Part shown: positions 8,734-16,842 of the stretch, one piece after another | How the letters are laid out: each line of letters begins with the position of its first letter | Position numbering within the stretch: position 1 is the first letter of the stretch | Assembly (NCBI RefSeq): GCF_023278185.1 | Contig: NZ_CP066356.1 | Coordinates: forward strand, 992,001-1,056,000 | Length of the DNA: 64,000 nucleotides | Source: Bradyrhizobium elkanii USDA 76 | GTDB lineage: Bacteria; Pseudomonadota; Alphaproteobacteria; Rhizobiales; Xanthobacteraceae | Reading direction: 5' to 3' | Position numbers and translations under genes: made by a program | Notes under the pieces: model-generated | Told to the model about the DNA's origin: nothing | What the model saw: the letters and a program-made list of their open reading frames with translations, nothing else | Databases searched by the model: none

Positions 8734-10992
8734 ATGTCGGTGAATGACAGCATGAGTGCCGTACGACCCGACCTCATCGAGAAGGTAACGGGGCGGGCTG
8801 AATACGTTACCGACCTCGTGATCCCGGGGATGTTGCACGGCTTTGTGGTTCGTTCGCCGGCTACTCACGCGCGCATCTCGTCGATTGACGCGAGCGTCGC
8901 CAGGTCCATACCCGGCGTCGTCGACGTGCTCATCGGAGCGGATGTCGTCTCGTTCGGTTGCTGGGGTGTCGTGCTCAAGGACCGGCCGATCATGGCAATC
9001 GACCGAGTCCGGTATGTGGGCGAGCCGGTCGCCGTGGTGATCGCTGAGACCATCGAGATCGCCGAAGCTGCCGCGGAGCTCGTCGAGATCGCGTACGACG
9101 AACTCCCTCATGCGACGACCATCCGTGAAGCGATGATGGCGGATGCGCCGCTCATCCATGAGCGTCACGAAAACCTCGAAGACTTCTACTTCAAGGGCGG
9201 CGCCAGGCCGACACCGGGCAGCAACATCTTCCACACTTACAGGAACAAAGTTGGAGATGTTGACGCTGCGGAGGCGGTCGCGGCGTACATTCACGAAGAC
9301 CACTTCACGTTTCCGGCGATCTCGCATTTCGCGATGGAGCCGCACACGGTCATCGCCGACTTCCAGGGAGACTCCCTGACGGTCTGGGCAGGTGCGCAGA
9401 CGCCGACCGCGGTTCAGAAGGTCCTGTCCAGGCTGTTTGGCCTGGCGTTGGCCAAAGTCCGCGTGATCGTCCCATTCGTTGGCGGGGGATTCGGCGGCAA
9501 GGCATCCGTCAAGATCGAACCATTGGTCGCCGCCGCATCCTGGAAGGTGCGGCGCCCAGTTCGCGTCGCTCAATCCATGGCGGAATCGATGCTCACCTGC
9601 CGAAGGCTCGGCGCTGACATCACGATTCGAACCGCGGTCGATGCCGACGGACGGATCCTCGCGAAGAGTGCCAGGCTTCTGCTCGACGGCGGAGCGTATT
9701 CAGATACGGGCTCAGCAGTCGCTACGAAATCGGCAAATCGCATCATGGGGCCATATGTGGCGCCGAATCTGCGCCTCGAGGCATGTGCGGTCTACACGAA
9801 CACCCTCCCGGGCGCGGCATTTCGCTCAATCGGTGGCCCGCAAGCCGTATGGGCCAAGGAATCGCACATGGATAATGTGGCTGCGGCAATCGGAATGGAT
9901 CCGACAGAGTTCCGCTTGCTCAACTTGGTCCCGCGCGGTGAGCGCATCCGCCCCGATCTGCGCGCGCTCGACATGGACATGAGCGAGCTGATTGGCCGGG
10001 TGGCGCAATCGTTCGCATCGGAGACGAAGGCGTCCAATCGTCAGGCACGCGGATTGGCCGTTGCCGCAACCGATCCGGCGAACACGCCGATCAGCAACGC
10101 CATCGTACGTCTCAAGATCGATGGATCGGTCCTCGTTTCGGTTTCGAGTATCGAAGTCGGCCAGGGTGCGCACGCGACCATGGCCCAAATCGCCGCGCAA
10201 ACCTTGAAGCAGCCGGTTTCTGCGATCACCGTCCTGCGCTCCGATACGGCGGTCGCCCCATATGATTGGGGTACCGGCGCGAGCCGCTCGACCGTCGTCG
10301 TTGGCCTCTCCGTCGAGAGCGCCGCTCTCGACGCGGCCGATCAGATTCTCGAAATGGTTGCCGAGGTCTGGGAGCTTCCCCGCGACAGCCTGTCACTCGT
10401 CGAGGGGGGCGTTGCGACCGGTTCAGAAGTTCTCGCTTTCCATCAGATATTTCACCGCAGCCTGGGTGTCGATTCGGGAGAAGTCGTCGGCCGCGGCGCC
10501 ATAACGCCGCGTTCGAGGAAGGGCTCCCTGGCCGAGTCACCTTTGTTCTGGGAGACATCCGCGGGTCTCGCAGAGATCGTCGTCGATGAAGAAACCGGCG
10601 AGATCCATGTTCCTCGGTACGCCAGCGCCGCCGACGTCGGTCGTGTGATCAATCGCGTCGCTGCGGAAGGTCAGGACGAGGGCGCTGCTGTCATGGGGCT
10701 CGGTCACGCGCTCTACGAGGCCCTCGAGTTCCAGGACGGGCAGCCCGTCAACGCGACGCCGATCGATTATTCGATACCACGGATCTCCGACGTGCCGCCC
10801 TCGTTCGACACGATACTTGTCGAAAACGGCGACGGGCCGGGGCCTGGCGGCGCCAAGGGAATGGGCGAGGGAGCGATCCTGCCGGTCGCACCGGCGATCG
10901 CCAACGCGCTGTTCGCCGCCTACGGCATCCGAATCACCGATCTGCCAATGACACCCGAAAAAGTGTGGCGCGCGCTACAGAAGAGGAGCTGA
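8734..10992 (+). CDS. Molybdenum hydroxylase large subunit (xanthine dehydrogenase/CoxL family)
   Basis: A 752-residue molybdopterin-binding subunit. Family features: the N-terminal DLIEKVTGRAEYVTDLVIPGMLHG, HFAMEPHTVIADF (~residue 210), VPFVGGGFGGKAS (~245), and the C-terminal PGPGGAKGMGEGAI block whose Glu is the catalytic base of the superfamily. The CO-dehydrogenase signature AYxCSFR is absent (GAAFRSIGGPQ instead), so this is not a CO dehydrogenase. With the FAD and 2Fe-2S subunits downstream it forms a three-subunit enzyme that hydroxylates a N-heteroaromatic ring with water as oxygen source. Given NicX and NicD in the same operon, nicotinate or a similar pyridine carboxylate is the likely substrate. 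ATG at 8734 is preferred; 8749 is possible. Confidence 0.9.
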   Translation: MSVNDSMSAVRPDLIEKVTGRAEYVTDLVIPGMLHGFVVRSPATHARISSIDASVARSIPGVVDVLIGADVVSFGCWGVVLKDRPIMAIDRVRYVGEPVAVVIAETIEIAEAAAELVEIAYDELPHATTIREAMMADAPLIHERHENLEDFYFKGGARPTPGSNIFHTYRNKVGDVDAAEAVAAYIHEDHFTFPAISHFAMEPHTVIADFQGDSLTVWAGAQTPTAVQKVLSRLFGLALAKVRVIVPFVGGGFGGKASVKIEPLVAAASWKVRRPVRVAQSMAESMLTCRRLGADITIRTAVDADGRILAKSARLLLDGGAYSDTGSAVATKSANRIMGPYVAPNLRLEACAVYTNTLPGAAFRSIGGPQAVWAKESHMDNVAAAIGMDPTEFRLLNLVPRGERIRPDLRALDMDMSELIGRVAQSFASETKASNRQARGLAVAATDPANTPISNAIVRLKIDGSVLVSVSSIEVGQGAHATMAQIAAQTLKQPVSAITVLRSDTAVAPYDWGTGASRSTVVVGLSVESAALDAADQILEMVAEVWELPRDSLSLVEGGVATGSEVLAFHQIFHRSLGVDSGEVVGRGAITPRSRKGSLAESPLFWETSAGLAEIVVDEETGEIHVPRYASAADVGRVINRVAAEGQDEGAAVMGLGHALYEALEFQDGQPVNATPIDYSIPRISDVPPSFDTILVENGDGPGPGGAKGMGEGAILPVAPAIANALFAAYGIRITDLPMTPEKVWRALQKRS

Positions 10993-10996
10993 ATTC

Positions 10997-11446
10997 ATGG
11001 AATTCAACATGTCGATGGCGGTGCCAGCGACGCCGGCGCAGCTTTGGAGCACGCTGCTCGACGTTCCGCGCATATCAAGTTGCATCCCCGGGTGCGAAAG
11101 CGTCGAGGAAATCCAGCGGCTTGCGACCTACAAGGCGACCGTCAAGCAGAAGATCGGTCCATTCAAGCTCGAAGTGCCGGCTGACATCATCGTTGAATCG
11201 ATCACCGAGCCGTCTCACGTGCGCACCCGCGCTACGGGCCGTGACAAGATCACAGGAACGCGGCTGGCGGTTGTCCTCGACGTGACCGTCACGCAGGAAG
11301 GGTCTGGTTCCACATTTGCCGTGGACGCGAAAGTCGACGTGCAGGGCCGCCTTGCGACCATGGGATTCGGCATCATCAAGCGCCGGGTCGATCAGAACTT
11401 CGAAGAGTTCGAGAAGCGGCTCAAAGAAATGCTGGGCGCGGCCTGA
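10997..11446 (+). CDS. CoxG-like SRPBCC protein of the molybdenum hydroxylase
   Basis: A 149-residue protein of the SRPBCC/CoxG family (carbon monoxide dehydrogenase subunit G). It begins MEFNMSMAVPATPAQLWSTL and carries ISSCIPGCESVEEI and the amphipathic C-terminal helix VDQNFEEFEKRLKEML. CoxG relatives recruit the hydroxylase to the membrane or act in assembly. It follows the large subunit by 4 bp with AGGAG upstream and precedes the FAD subunit by 2 bp, so translation is coupled and the role is tied to this enzyme. Confidence 0.88.
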   Translation: MEFNMSMAVPATPAQLWSTLLDVPRISSCIPGCESVEEIQRLATYKATVKQKIGPFKLEVPADIIVESITEPSHVRTRATGRDKITGTRLAVVLDVTVTQEGSGSTFAVDAKVDVQGRLATMGFGIIKRRVDQNFEEFEKRLKEMLGAA

Positions 11447-11448
11447 TC

Positions 11449-12324
11449 ATGCTGCCGTCACCCTTCCAATTCGAGCGGCCTTCGACGATCGCCGACGCCG
11501 TGCGTGCCGTCGGAGATTCTGGCGACGGCATGTTCTACGCCGGCGGGACCGAGTTGCTGCTCGCGATGAAAATGCGCGTCATCCGTGCGGACCGCCTCAT
11601 CGACATCAAGGGCATCCCTGGGCTCGATTGCATCGCCGTCAACGACATGAACGAGATCGAGATCGGCGCGCGCTGCACGCACAAGAAGATCGCCGGCGAT
11701 TCCGTCATCCGCGAGCACGTGCCGGCGCTCGCATCGCTCTGCGCCGAGGTGGCAAACATCAGGGTCCGGAACGTTGGAACAATCGGCGGCAATCTCTGCT
11801 TCGGAGAGCCTCACGCCGATCCGCCGACGATGCTCGCCGCCCTCAAAGCACGGCTGGTGCTCGAGGGATCCAAGGGCACGCGTGAAATTCACGCCGAGGA
11901 TTTCATCCGAAGCGAAATGGAAACTGTGCGCGAACCTGACGAGCTGCTGAGAGTCATCGTGTTCCCGCGGCCCGCGGGACCGGTAACCTATCGCCGGTTC
12001 AAGCATGGTGAGAGGCCCTCAGTGAACGTCGCGATGGCCTGGTCACTGAACGCCGGCGGGAGCACGATCAGGAGCGCCCGTGTACGGGTCGGCGCGCTTG
12101 GTTCGCGGCCACAGCCTCTGACGGCCGTCGAAGATGCCCTCCGAAACGTAGCGGTAGCAGAGGCCCGTCGGGCGATTGAGACAGCTCTTCCCGCGGCGCT
12201 GGATCAGCTTGAAGTCAACGCGGATCGGCATGGCGGGGCCGATTACAAGCGTCACCTTGCAGGCGTGCTTCTTCTGCGTAACGCCGATGAGGCGATCATC
12301 GCCGGCGGGAGCTGGCTGAAATGA
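11449..12324 (+). CDS. Molybdenum hydroxylase FAD-binding medium subunit (CoxM family)
   Basis: A 291-residue FAD-binding subunit. FAD motifs are visible: FYAGGTELLLAMKMR (residues ~26-40, the AGGT flavin-phosphate loop) and RNVGTIGGNLCFGEPHADPP (~107-126). It passes electrons from the molybdenum and iron-sulfur centres to the final acceptor. It overlaps the next gene by 4 bases (ATGA), typical of translational coupling. No XdhC/CoxF-like maturation protein is present in the window, so cofactor insertion must rely on genes elsewhere. Confidence 0.92.
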   Translation: MLPSPFQFERPSTIADAVRAVGDSGDGMFYAGGTELLLAMKMRVIRADRLIDIKGIPGLDCIAVNDMNEIEIGARCTHKKIAGDSVIREHVPALASLCAEVANIRVRNVGTIGGNLCFGEPHADPPTMLAALKARLVLEGSKGTREIHAEDFIRSEMETVREPDELLRVIVFPRPAGPVTYRRFKHGERPSVNVAMAWSLNAGGSTIRSARVRVGALGSRPQPLTAVEDALRNVAVAEARRAIETALPAALDQLEVNADRHGGADYKRHLAGVLLLRNADEAIIAGGSWLK

Positions 12325-12809
12325 CACAGGTATTGGCCATCTCGTTCTCGTTGAACGGCAAGACGATCGCCGTCGACATCCCGGCCTATGTGCTCTTGAT
12401 CGATCTTATCCGAGATCGTTTGGGCCTGAAGGGAACGAAACGTTCCTGCGACATGGAAGTATGCGGCGCTTGCACGGTCCTTCTCGACGGTGAGCCGGTC
12501 TCGAGCTGCACAACGCTCGCCGTCGATGTGGATCGGCGCGAGGTTACCACAATCGAGGGTGTGACGCCGCCAGACGGACTATCCCGGATCCAGGAGGCGT
12601 TCGTGCTTCATGGCGGTCTGCAGTGCGGCTTCTGCACGCCCGGGTTCATCATGGCGGTCACGGCGCTCTTGAAGACCACGCCACACCCGACAGACGCGGA
12701 AATCCGGCACTACCTGCACGGCAATCTTTGCCGCTGCACCGGTTACACCAAGATTTTCGAAGCCGTGAAGAGCCTCGCGATCCAGCAGGCCTCGCAGGAT
12801 GGCGTTTGA
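12321..12809 (+). CDS. Molybdenum hydroxylase 2Fe-2S small subunit (CoxS family)
   Basis: A 162-residue ferredoxin-like subunit with two [2Fe-2S] clusters. The plant-type cluster motif is CDMEVCGACTVLLDG (residues ~44-58) and the second cluster uses CGFCTPGF and LCRCTGY. Both are complete. It carries electrons from the molybdenum site to the FAD subunit. In Pseudomonas NicAB the large subunit carries fused cytochrome c domains; here the separate FAD subunit replaces that design. Confidence 0.94.
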   Translation: MTQVLAISFSLNGKTIAVDIPAYVLLIDLIRDRLGLKGTKRSCDMEVCGACTVLLDGEPVSSCTTLAVDVDRREVTTIEGVTPPDGLSRIQEAFVLHGGLQCGFCTPGFIMAVTALLKTTPHPTDAEIRHYLHGNLCRCTGYTKIFEAVKSLAIQQASQDGV

Positions 12810-12847
12810 ATCCGCGCGAGACAGCGCAGCTACCTTCTGGAGATATC

Positions 12848-14059
12848 ATGAGTATTGATCAGGTCAAAAGAACGAGTGTCCTTATCGCAGGCGCTGGCAT
12901 CGGCGGTCTGGCGATGGCGCTATCGCTGCTTCGACGCGGCATCGATTGCGACGTTTTCGAGCAGGCGTCCGAGTTGCGCGAGGTAGGCGCCGGCCTTTGG
13001 GTCTCCATGAACGGTGTGCGCGTACTTCGCGATCTCGGCCTCGCCGAGCAAGTCGAACAGAATTGCATCGCGGCCGAGCGACGTTCCATCCGGCTCTGGA
13101 ACACCGGTGAAACGTGGTCGCTCTATAATCGGAGCTCCGACGCGGCCCGGAACCAACCCTATCTTCTGCTGCGCGCGCACCTGCTTAAGATCCTTGTCGA
13201 CGGTGTGCGGCGATTGAAGGCGGACGCCATCCATCTGAACGCCCATGTTGTCGGGTTCAGCCAGAACGACGAGGGAGTTCGGGCGCAGTTCGCAGATGGC
13301 CGTGAGATCGAAGGTCGCGCCTTGATCGGCGCCGACGGCTCCCATTCGAAGGTTCGTACCGGGCTGATCGGCCAGATCGAGAGCCAGTACACCAATGCAA
13401 TCGCCTGGCGTGGTCTTGTGCCGGTCGACCGCCTCGAGCCGCATCAGCGCGAGCCCGTGGTGTCTACCTGGATCGGGCCGACCGCGCATGTCACGGCATA
13501 TCCGGTCCGTTGGCAGAACACGGAATTGATGACGTTCTCGGGTCAGGTCGATCGCAACGACTGGCTCCTGGAATCGTGGTCGGAGAAGGGCTCTGTCGAG
13601 GAGTGCCTGAAGGACTTCCTAGGTTGGCATCCCGACATCATCGCGCTCGTCAGCAACGTCGATAGCCTTCACAAATGGGGCCTGTTCGTGCGGCCTACGC
13701 TGGCTGGTTGGTCGCAAGGACGGGTCACGCTTCTTGGAGATGCCTGCCATTCGATGCTGCCGTATCTCGGTCAGGGAGTGAACATGGCGTTGGAGGACGC
13801 GTCCGTTCTCGCCCGCTGCTTCGAGCATCAGCCCGACGATCTCGCGAGAGCTTTCCAGACATACCAGAGCCTGCGACTTGATCGCACAACCAGGGTCGTG
13901 AAGTCCGCTGCCGGGATGCTGCCGATCTTCCATAACTCGGCACTGTGCAAGGCCGAAACGGCGGGAGACTACATCAGGACCCAGTGGGCGCCGGAAGCCA
14001 CGGCCGCTCGTTACGACTGGATCTACCAGTACGACGCGACCGCCGTTCCTCTTCATTGA
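12848..14059 (+). CDS. FAD-dependent aromatic monooxygenase, candidate 6-hydroxynicotinate 3-monooxygenase
   Basis: A 403-residue class A flavoprotein hydroxylase. Motifs in order: GAGIGGLAMALSLLRRG (dinucleotide fold, residue ~14), GADGSHSKVR (~155), HVTAYPVRW (~210) and GRVTLLGDACHSMLPYLGQG (~290). In P. putida NicC, a His-x3-Tyr pair and the His of GDACH are active-site residues, and both patterns are kept here. NicC decarboxylates and hydroxylates 6-hydroxynicotinate to 2,5-dihydroxypyridine, which is the NicX substrate encoded four genes later. Salicylate hydroxylase relatives share these motifs, so the exact substrate is inferred from context. ATG at 12848 is used. Confidence 0.85.
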   Translation: MSIDQVKRTSVLIAGAGIGGLAMALSLLRRGIDCDVFEQASELREVGAGLWVSMNGVRVLRDLGLAEQVEQNCIAAERRSIRLWNTGETWSLYNRSSDAARNQPYLLLRAHLLKILVDGVRRLKADAIHLNAHVVGFSQNDEGVRAQFADGREIEGRALIGADGSHSKVRTGLIGQIESQYTNAIAWRGLVPVDRLEPHQREPVVSTWIGPTAHVTAYPVRWQNTELMTFSGQVDRNDWLLESWSEKGSVEECLKDFLGWHPDIIALVSNVDSLHKWGLFVRPTLAGWSQGRVTLLGDACHSMLPYLGQGVNMALEDASVLARCFEHQPDDLARAFQTYQSLRLDRTTRVVKSAAGMLPIFHNSALCKAETAGDYIRTQWAPEATAARYDWIYQYDATAVPLH

Positions 14060-14091
14060 CATCTCTCCACCACGAGCACCGGTGCACAAGG

Positions 14092-14808
14092 ATGATCGGC
14101 AAAGAGCAGCCTTGGGACGACGTAATACCGCTCGAAGAGCGCGAGACCTATGCCATCGCAGGGCTGGGTGGCACGGCTGGATTCGGCAAGCGGCCCGCAC
14201 TCCTGGTGATTGACGTGCAGTACCGCTCGGTCGGTGACCGCCGGATGCCGATCCGCGAAGCGATCAAGCAATATCCAACCAGCTGCGGTGAGGCTGGTTG
14301 GCAGGCCATAACGCAGATTTCCGAACTGATGCGGTTGTTTCGCGGGAGAGGATGGCCGGTGATATTTCCGCATGTCGCCTGCAAGGTCAGCCATGACCAG
14401 GGGGCATTCGCGGCAAAAATTCCGGGCATCATGCAAATTCCGCCCGAGGGCTACGACTTTGTTCGTGAGGTGGCTCCGGAGCCGGGGGAACTGCTGCTGC
14501 CAAAGACGCAGGCAAGCGCATTCTTCGGCACCCCGTTGACGACGTATCTCGTCGGGGCCGGAATCGATTCGCTGGTGGTGACCGGTTGCACGACCAGCGG
14601 CTGCGTCCGGGCGTCGGTAGTCGATGCGTGCGCGCTGAATTTCAAATCGATCGTGCCGAGCGACGCCGTCTACGATCGTTCGCCGACTTCGCACGCTGTC
14701 AACCTGTTCGATATTGCCAGCAAGTACGGAGATGTGATGCCGACCCGGGCAGCCATCGAGCGGCTTCGCGCGCTGGCGGATGAACGTACCAAGGATCGGT
14801 CGACATGA
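14092..14808 (+). CDS. nicF: Isochorismatase-family amidohydrolase, probable maleamate amidohydrolase
   Basis: A 238-residue cysteine hydrolase. The triad is visible: Asp41 in LLVIDVQ, Lys138 in LLPKTQASAFFGT and Cys171 in VTGCTTSGCVRASVVDA. The last block is typical of the N-carbamoylsarcosine amidase/maleamate amidohydrolase branch, not of isochorismatases proper. It would hydrolyse maleamate to maleate and ammonia, the step after NicD. It overlaps the NicD gene by 4 bases. The function is assigned from family plus neighbours; substrate residues were not checked. Confidence 0.85.
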   Translation: MIGKEQPWDDVIPLEERETYAIAGLGGTAGFGKRPALLVIDVQYRSVGDRRMPIREAIKQYPTSCGEAGWQAITQISELMRLFRGRGWPVIFPHVACKVSHDQGAFAAKIPGIMQIPPEGYDFVREVAPEPGELLLPKTQASAFFGTPLTTYLVGAGIDSLVVTGCTTSGCVRASVVDACALNFKSIVPSDAVYDRSPTSHAVNLFDIASKYGDVMPTRAAIERLRALADERTKDRST

Positions 14809-15617
14809 GTGTCGCCCCGGTATCCGGTCTGCTTTACGGCGCTCATGTGCGTGCGAACGGCATCCGCCAACATTACCTGCGGTTCGGCGGAGCCGGGCCC
14901 GCCATCGTCATCGTTCCGGGCATCTCGACGACTGCGGCACAATGGGCGTTCATCGCGGAACGCTTGTGCGTCGGATACGACGTCTATGTGCTCGATGTCC
15001 GGGGGCGCGGCCTTTCCGAAAGCGGACCGCATCTCAATTATTCGCTGGATGCCTGCGCCTCCGATTTGATTTCGTTCGCCGAGGCGCTGGAAATAGGCGC
15101 ATATACCTTGCTCGGCCACTCCATGGGCGCCCGGATCGGAATTCGTGCCGCGCGCTGGCGGCCATCGTCCATGAGACAGTTGATCCTGGTCGATCCGCCG
15201 GTCTCCGGACCCGGACGCCGCGCCTATCCAAGTCCGATCGGGCCTCTTCTCAAGCTGCTTCATAGCGCAAGCCTTGGGGAAGCAGACGCGGTGCTGCGAA
15301 GCCCGTCCGCGCCGCGCTGGCCAGAAAGGCACATTCGTGCCCGGGCCGAGTGGATGCACACCTGCGACGAGCGCGCCCTGATCGAAAGTCACAAGGGCTT
15401 TCATCACGATGACATTCACAATGATCTTGCCAACCTCAGCGTCCGTACTTGGCTACTCGTTGCAGGCAAAGGCGACGTCATCCGCCCCGAAGATGAAAGA
15501 GAGATTCAAAGACTATTGCCGTCCATCGAGATCAAGCGACTGGAGAGCGCAGGTCACCAAATGCACATCGACGACACGGAAGGCTTCCTTTCGATCGTCA
15601 GCGACGTCCTCGCCTGA
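14805..15617 (+). CDS. nicD: N-formylmaleamate deformylase
   Basis: A 270-residue alpha/beta hydrolase that closely resembles P. putida NicD: it shares VRANGIRQHYLR, VYVLDVRGRGLS, LLGHSMGAR and LVDPPVSGPGRRAYP. The likely triad is Ser106 (GHSMG), Asp130 (LVDPP) and His251 (AGHQM). It removes formate from N-formylmaleamate, the ring-cleavage product of 2,5-dihydroxypyridine. Overlap with the amidohydrolase before it and the dioxygenase after it reproduces the lower nic pathway in one transcript. Confidence 0.93.
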   Translation: MSVAPVSGLLYGAHVRANGIRQHYLRFGGAGPAIVIVPGISTTAAQWAFIAERLCVGYDVYVLDVRGRGLSESGPHLNYSLDACASDLISFAEALEIGAYTLLGHSMGARIGIRAARWRPSSMRQLILVDPPVSGPGRRAYPSPIGPLLKLLHSASLGEADAVLRSPSAPRWPERHIRARAEWMHTCDERALIESHKGFHHDDIHNDLANLSVRTWLLVAGKGDVIRPEDEREIQRLLPSIEIKRLESAGHQMHIDDTEGFLSIVSDVLA

Positions 15618-15677
15618 CCCCTCGAAGGACCGGTCGGAGCGCTGCGAATACATGCCTGGCAAAGGAGATGACTGAAG

Positions 15678-16730
15678 ATGACCCGGCAACGCATCGATGT
15701 TGAAATGCTGGAATTGTTCAAGGCCGAACTTGCACTCTGCAAGGTGAGGGAAGGCGAGGTCGTGGCTGTCCTGAGCGGCGGCAAGGATCAGTCGGAGTAT
15801 GCCCAGACGTTCATGCTGGCCGCGCGGAGCCTTGGCGCGACAACCTTCCACCTCAATGTTCCAAAGTACGGCCAGAGCAAGGTTGCGGGCCAGCAGGGCA
15901 GGCACGCGTTGAGCGGCAACCAGCCGGCAATCGACACGCTCAAGCGCGTGGATATGGTGATTGATCTTCTGGGCCTGCTGTTCTCGCGCGAGCAGCTCGA
16001 GATTCAGGAGGCGGGCACGCGCATTCTGCGCGTCATGGAGCCGTTCCACATTCTCAAGAAGATGTTCCCGACTGAGGATCTCCGCCGGCGGACCGAGCTC
16101 TCACGAACGCTCCTGCAGTCAGCCAGAACCATGCGCATCACGTCGCCGGGCGGAACGGATGTGACCTACGGCTTAAAGCAGTATCCGGTCATTTCCGAGT
16201 ACGGATACACCGATGAACCGGGCCGCTGGGATCATTTCCCGTCAGGATTTGCTTTCACGCAAGCCACGGATGGTGACGTCAACGGAACTGTCGTTCTGAT
16301 GCCAGGCGACATTCTCTGCGCATTCAAGCGCTATATTCAGTCTCCGGTCACGCTGACCATCAAGGACGGCTACATTGTCGACCTCAAGGGCGAAGGGACC
16401 GACGCAACGCTCATCAAGAACTATATCGACAGTTTCGGCGATCGGCGCGGATGGGCAATCTCGCATATCGGGTGGGGATCAAATGAGCGCGCCGACTGGC
16501 ACCACATAGCTGCATCTCAGCAGATCGCGTCGGAGCATATCATGAACGCCCTTTCCTTTTATGGAAACGTTCTGTTCTCGACGGGGCCGAATACCGAGCT
16601 TGGCGGCACGAACGACACGCCGTGTCATCTCGACATCCCACTTCGCGGCTGCAGCCTCTGGCTCGACGATGTCCATATCCTCGACAGGGGCGAGTTTGCC
16701 TACCCGGAGTTGAGGGCACCCGGCCGCTAG
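15678..16730 (+). CDS. nicX: 2,5-dihydroxypyridine 5,6-dioxygenase
   Basis: A 350-residue protein, the same length as P. putida NicX, sharing ISEYGYTDEPGRWDHFPSGF, ISHIGWG, FYGNVLFSTGPNTE and TPCHLDIPLR. The last two carry the His and His-x-Asp residues (His317, Asp319 here) that bind the Fe(II) in NicX. It opens 2,5-dihydroxypyridine to N-formylmaleamate using O2. A strong ribosome site (AAAGGAG) precedes the ATG. This gene fixes the pathway as one that converges on 2,5-dihydroxypyridine. Confidence 0.95.
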   Translation: MTRQRIDVEMLELFKAELALCKVREGEVVAVLSGGKDQSEYAQTFMLAARSLGATTFHLNVPKYGQSKVAGQQGRHALSGNQPAIDTLKRVDMVIDLLGLLFSREQLEIQEAGTRILRVMEPFHILKKMFPTEDLRRRTELSRTLLQSARTMRITSPGGTDVTYGLKQYPVISEYGYTDEPGRWDHFPSGFAFTQATDGDVNGTVVLMPGDILCAFKRYIQSPVTLTIKDGYIVDLKGEGTDATLIKNYIDSFGDRRGWAISHIGWGSNERADWHHIAASQQIASEHIMNALSFYGNVLFSTGPNTELGGTNDTPCHLDIPLRGCSLWLDDVHILDRGEFAYPELRAPGR

Positions 16731-16842
16731 GCTGCGCCCGCCTGATCAAGACCTGGAGCCGCATCCGCGGTTCCCAATAACGCGGAAAGCGTTTCGGCAA
16801 CGACCATCCACTGTCCAGCTCTTTCAATGGGAAACGCATTGC

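Noticed and set aside
8734..12809. Carbon monoxide dehydrogenase (coxLSM)
   Set aside because: Subunit layout and CoxG suggest it, but the large subunit lacks the AYxCSFR active-site motif and the operon continues with NicD and NicX.
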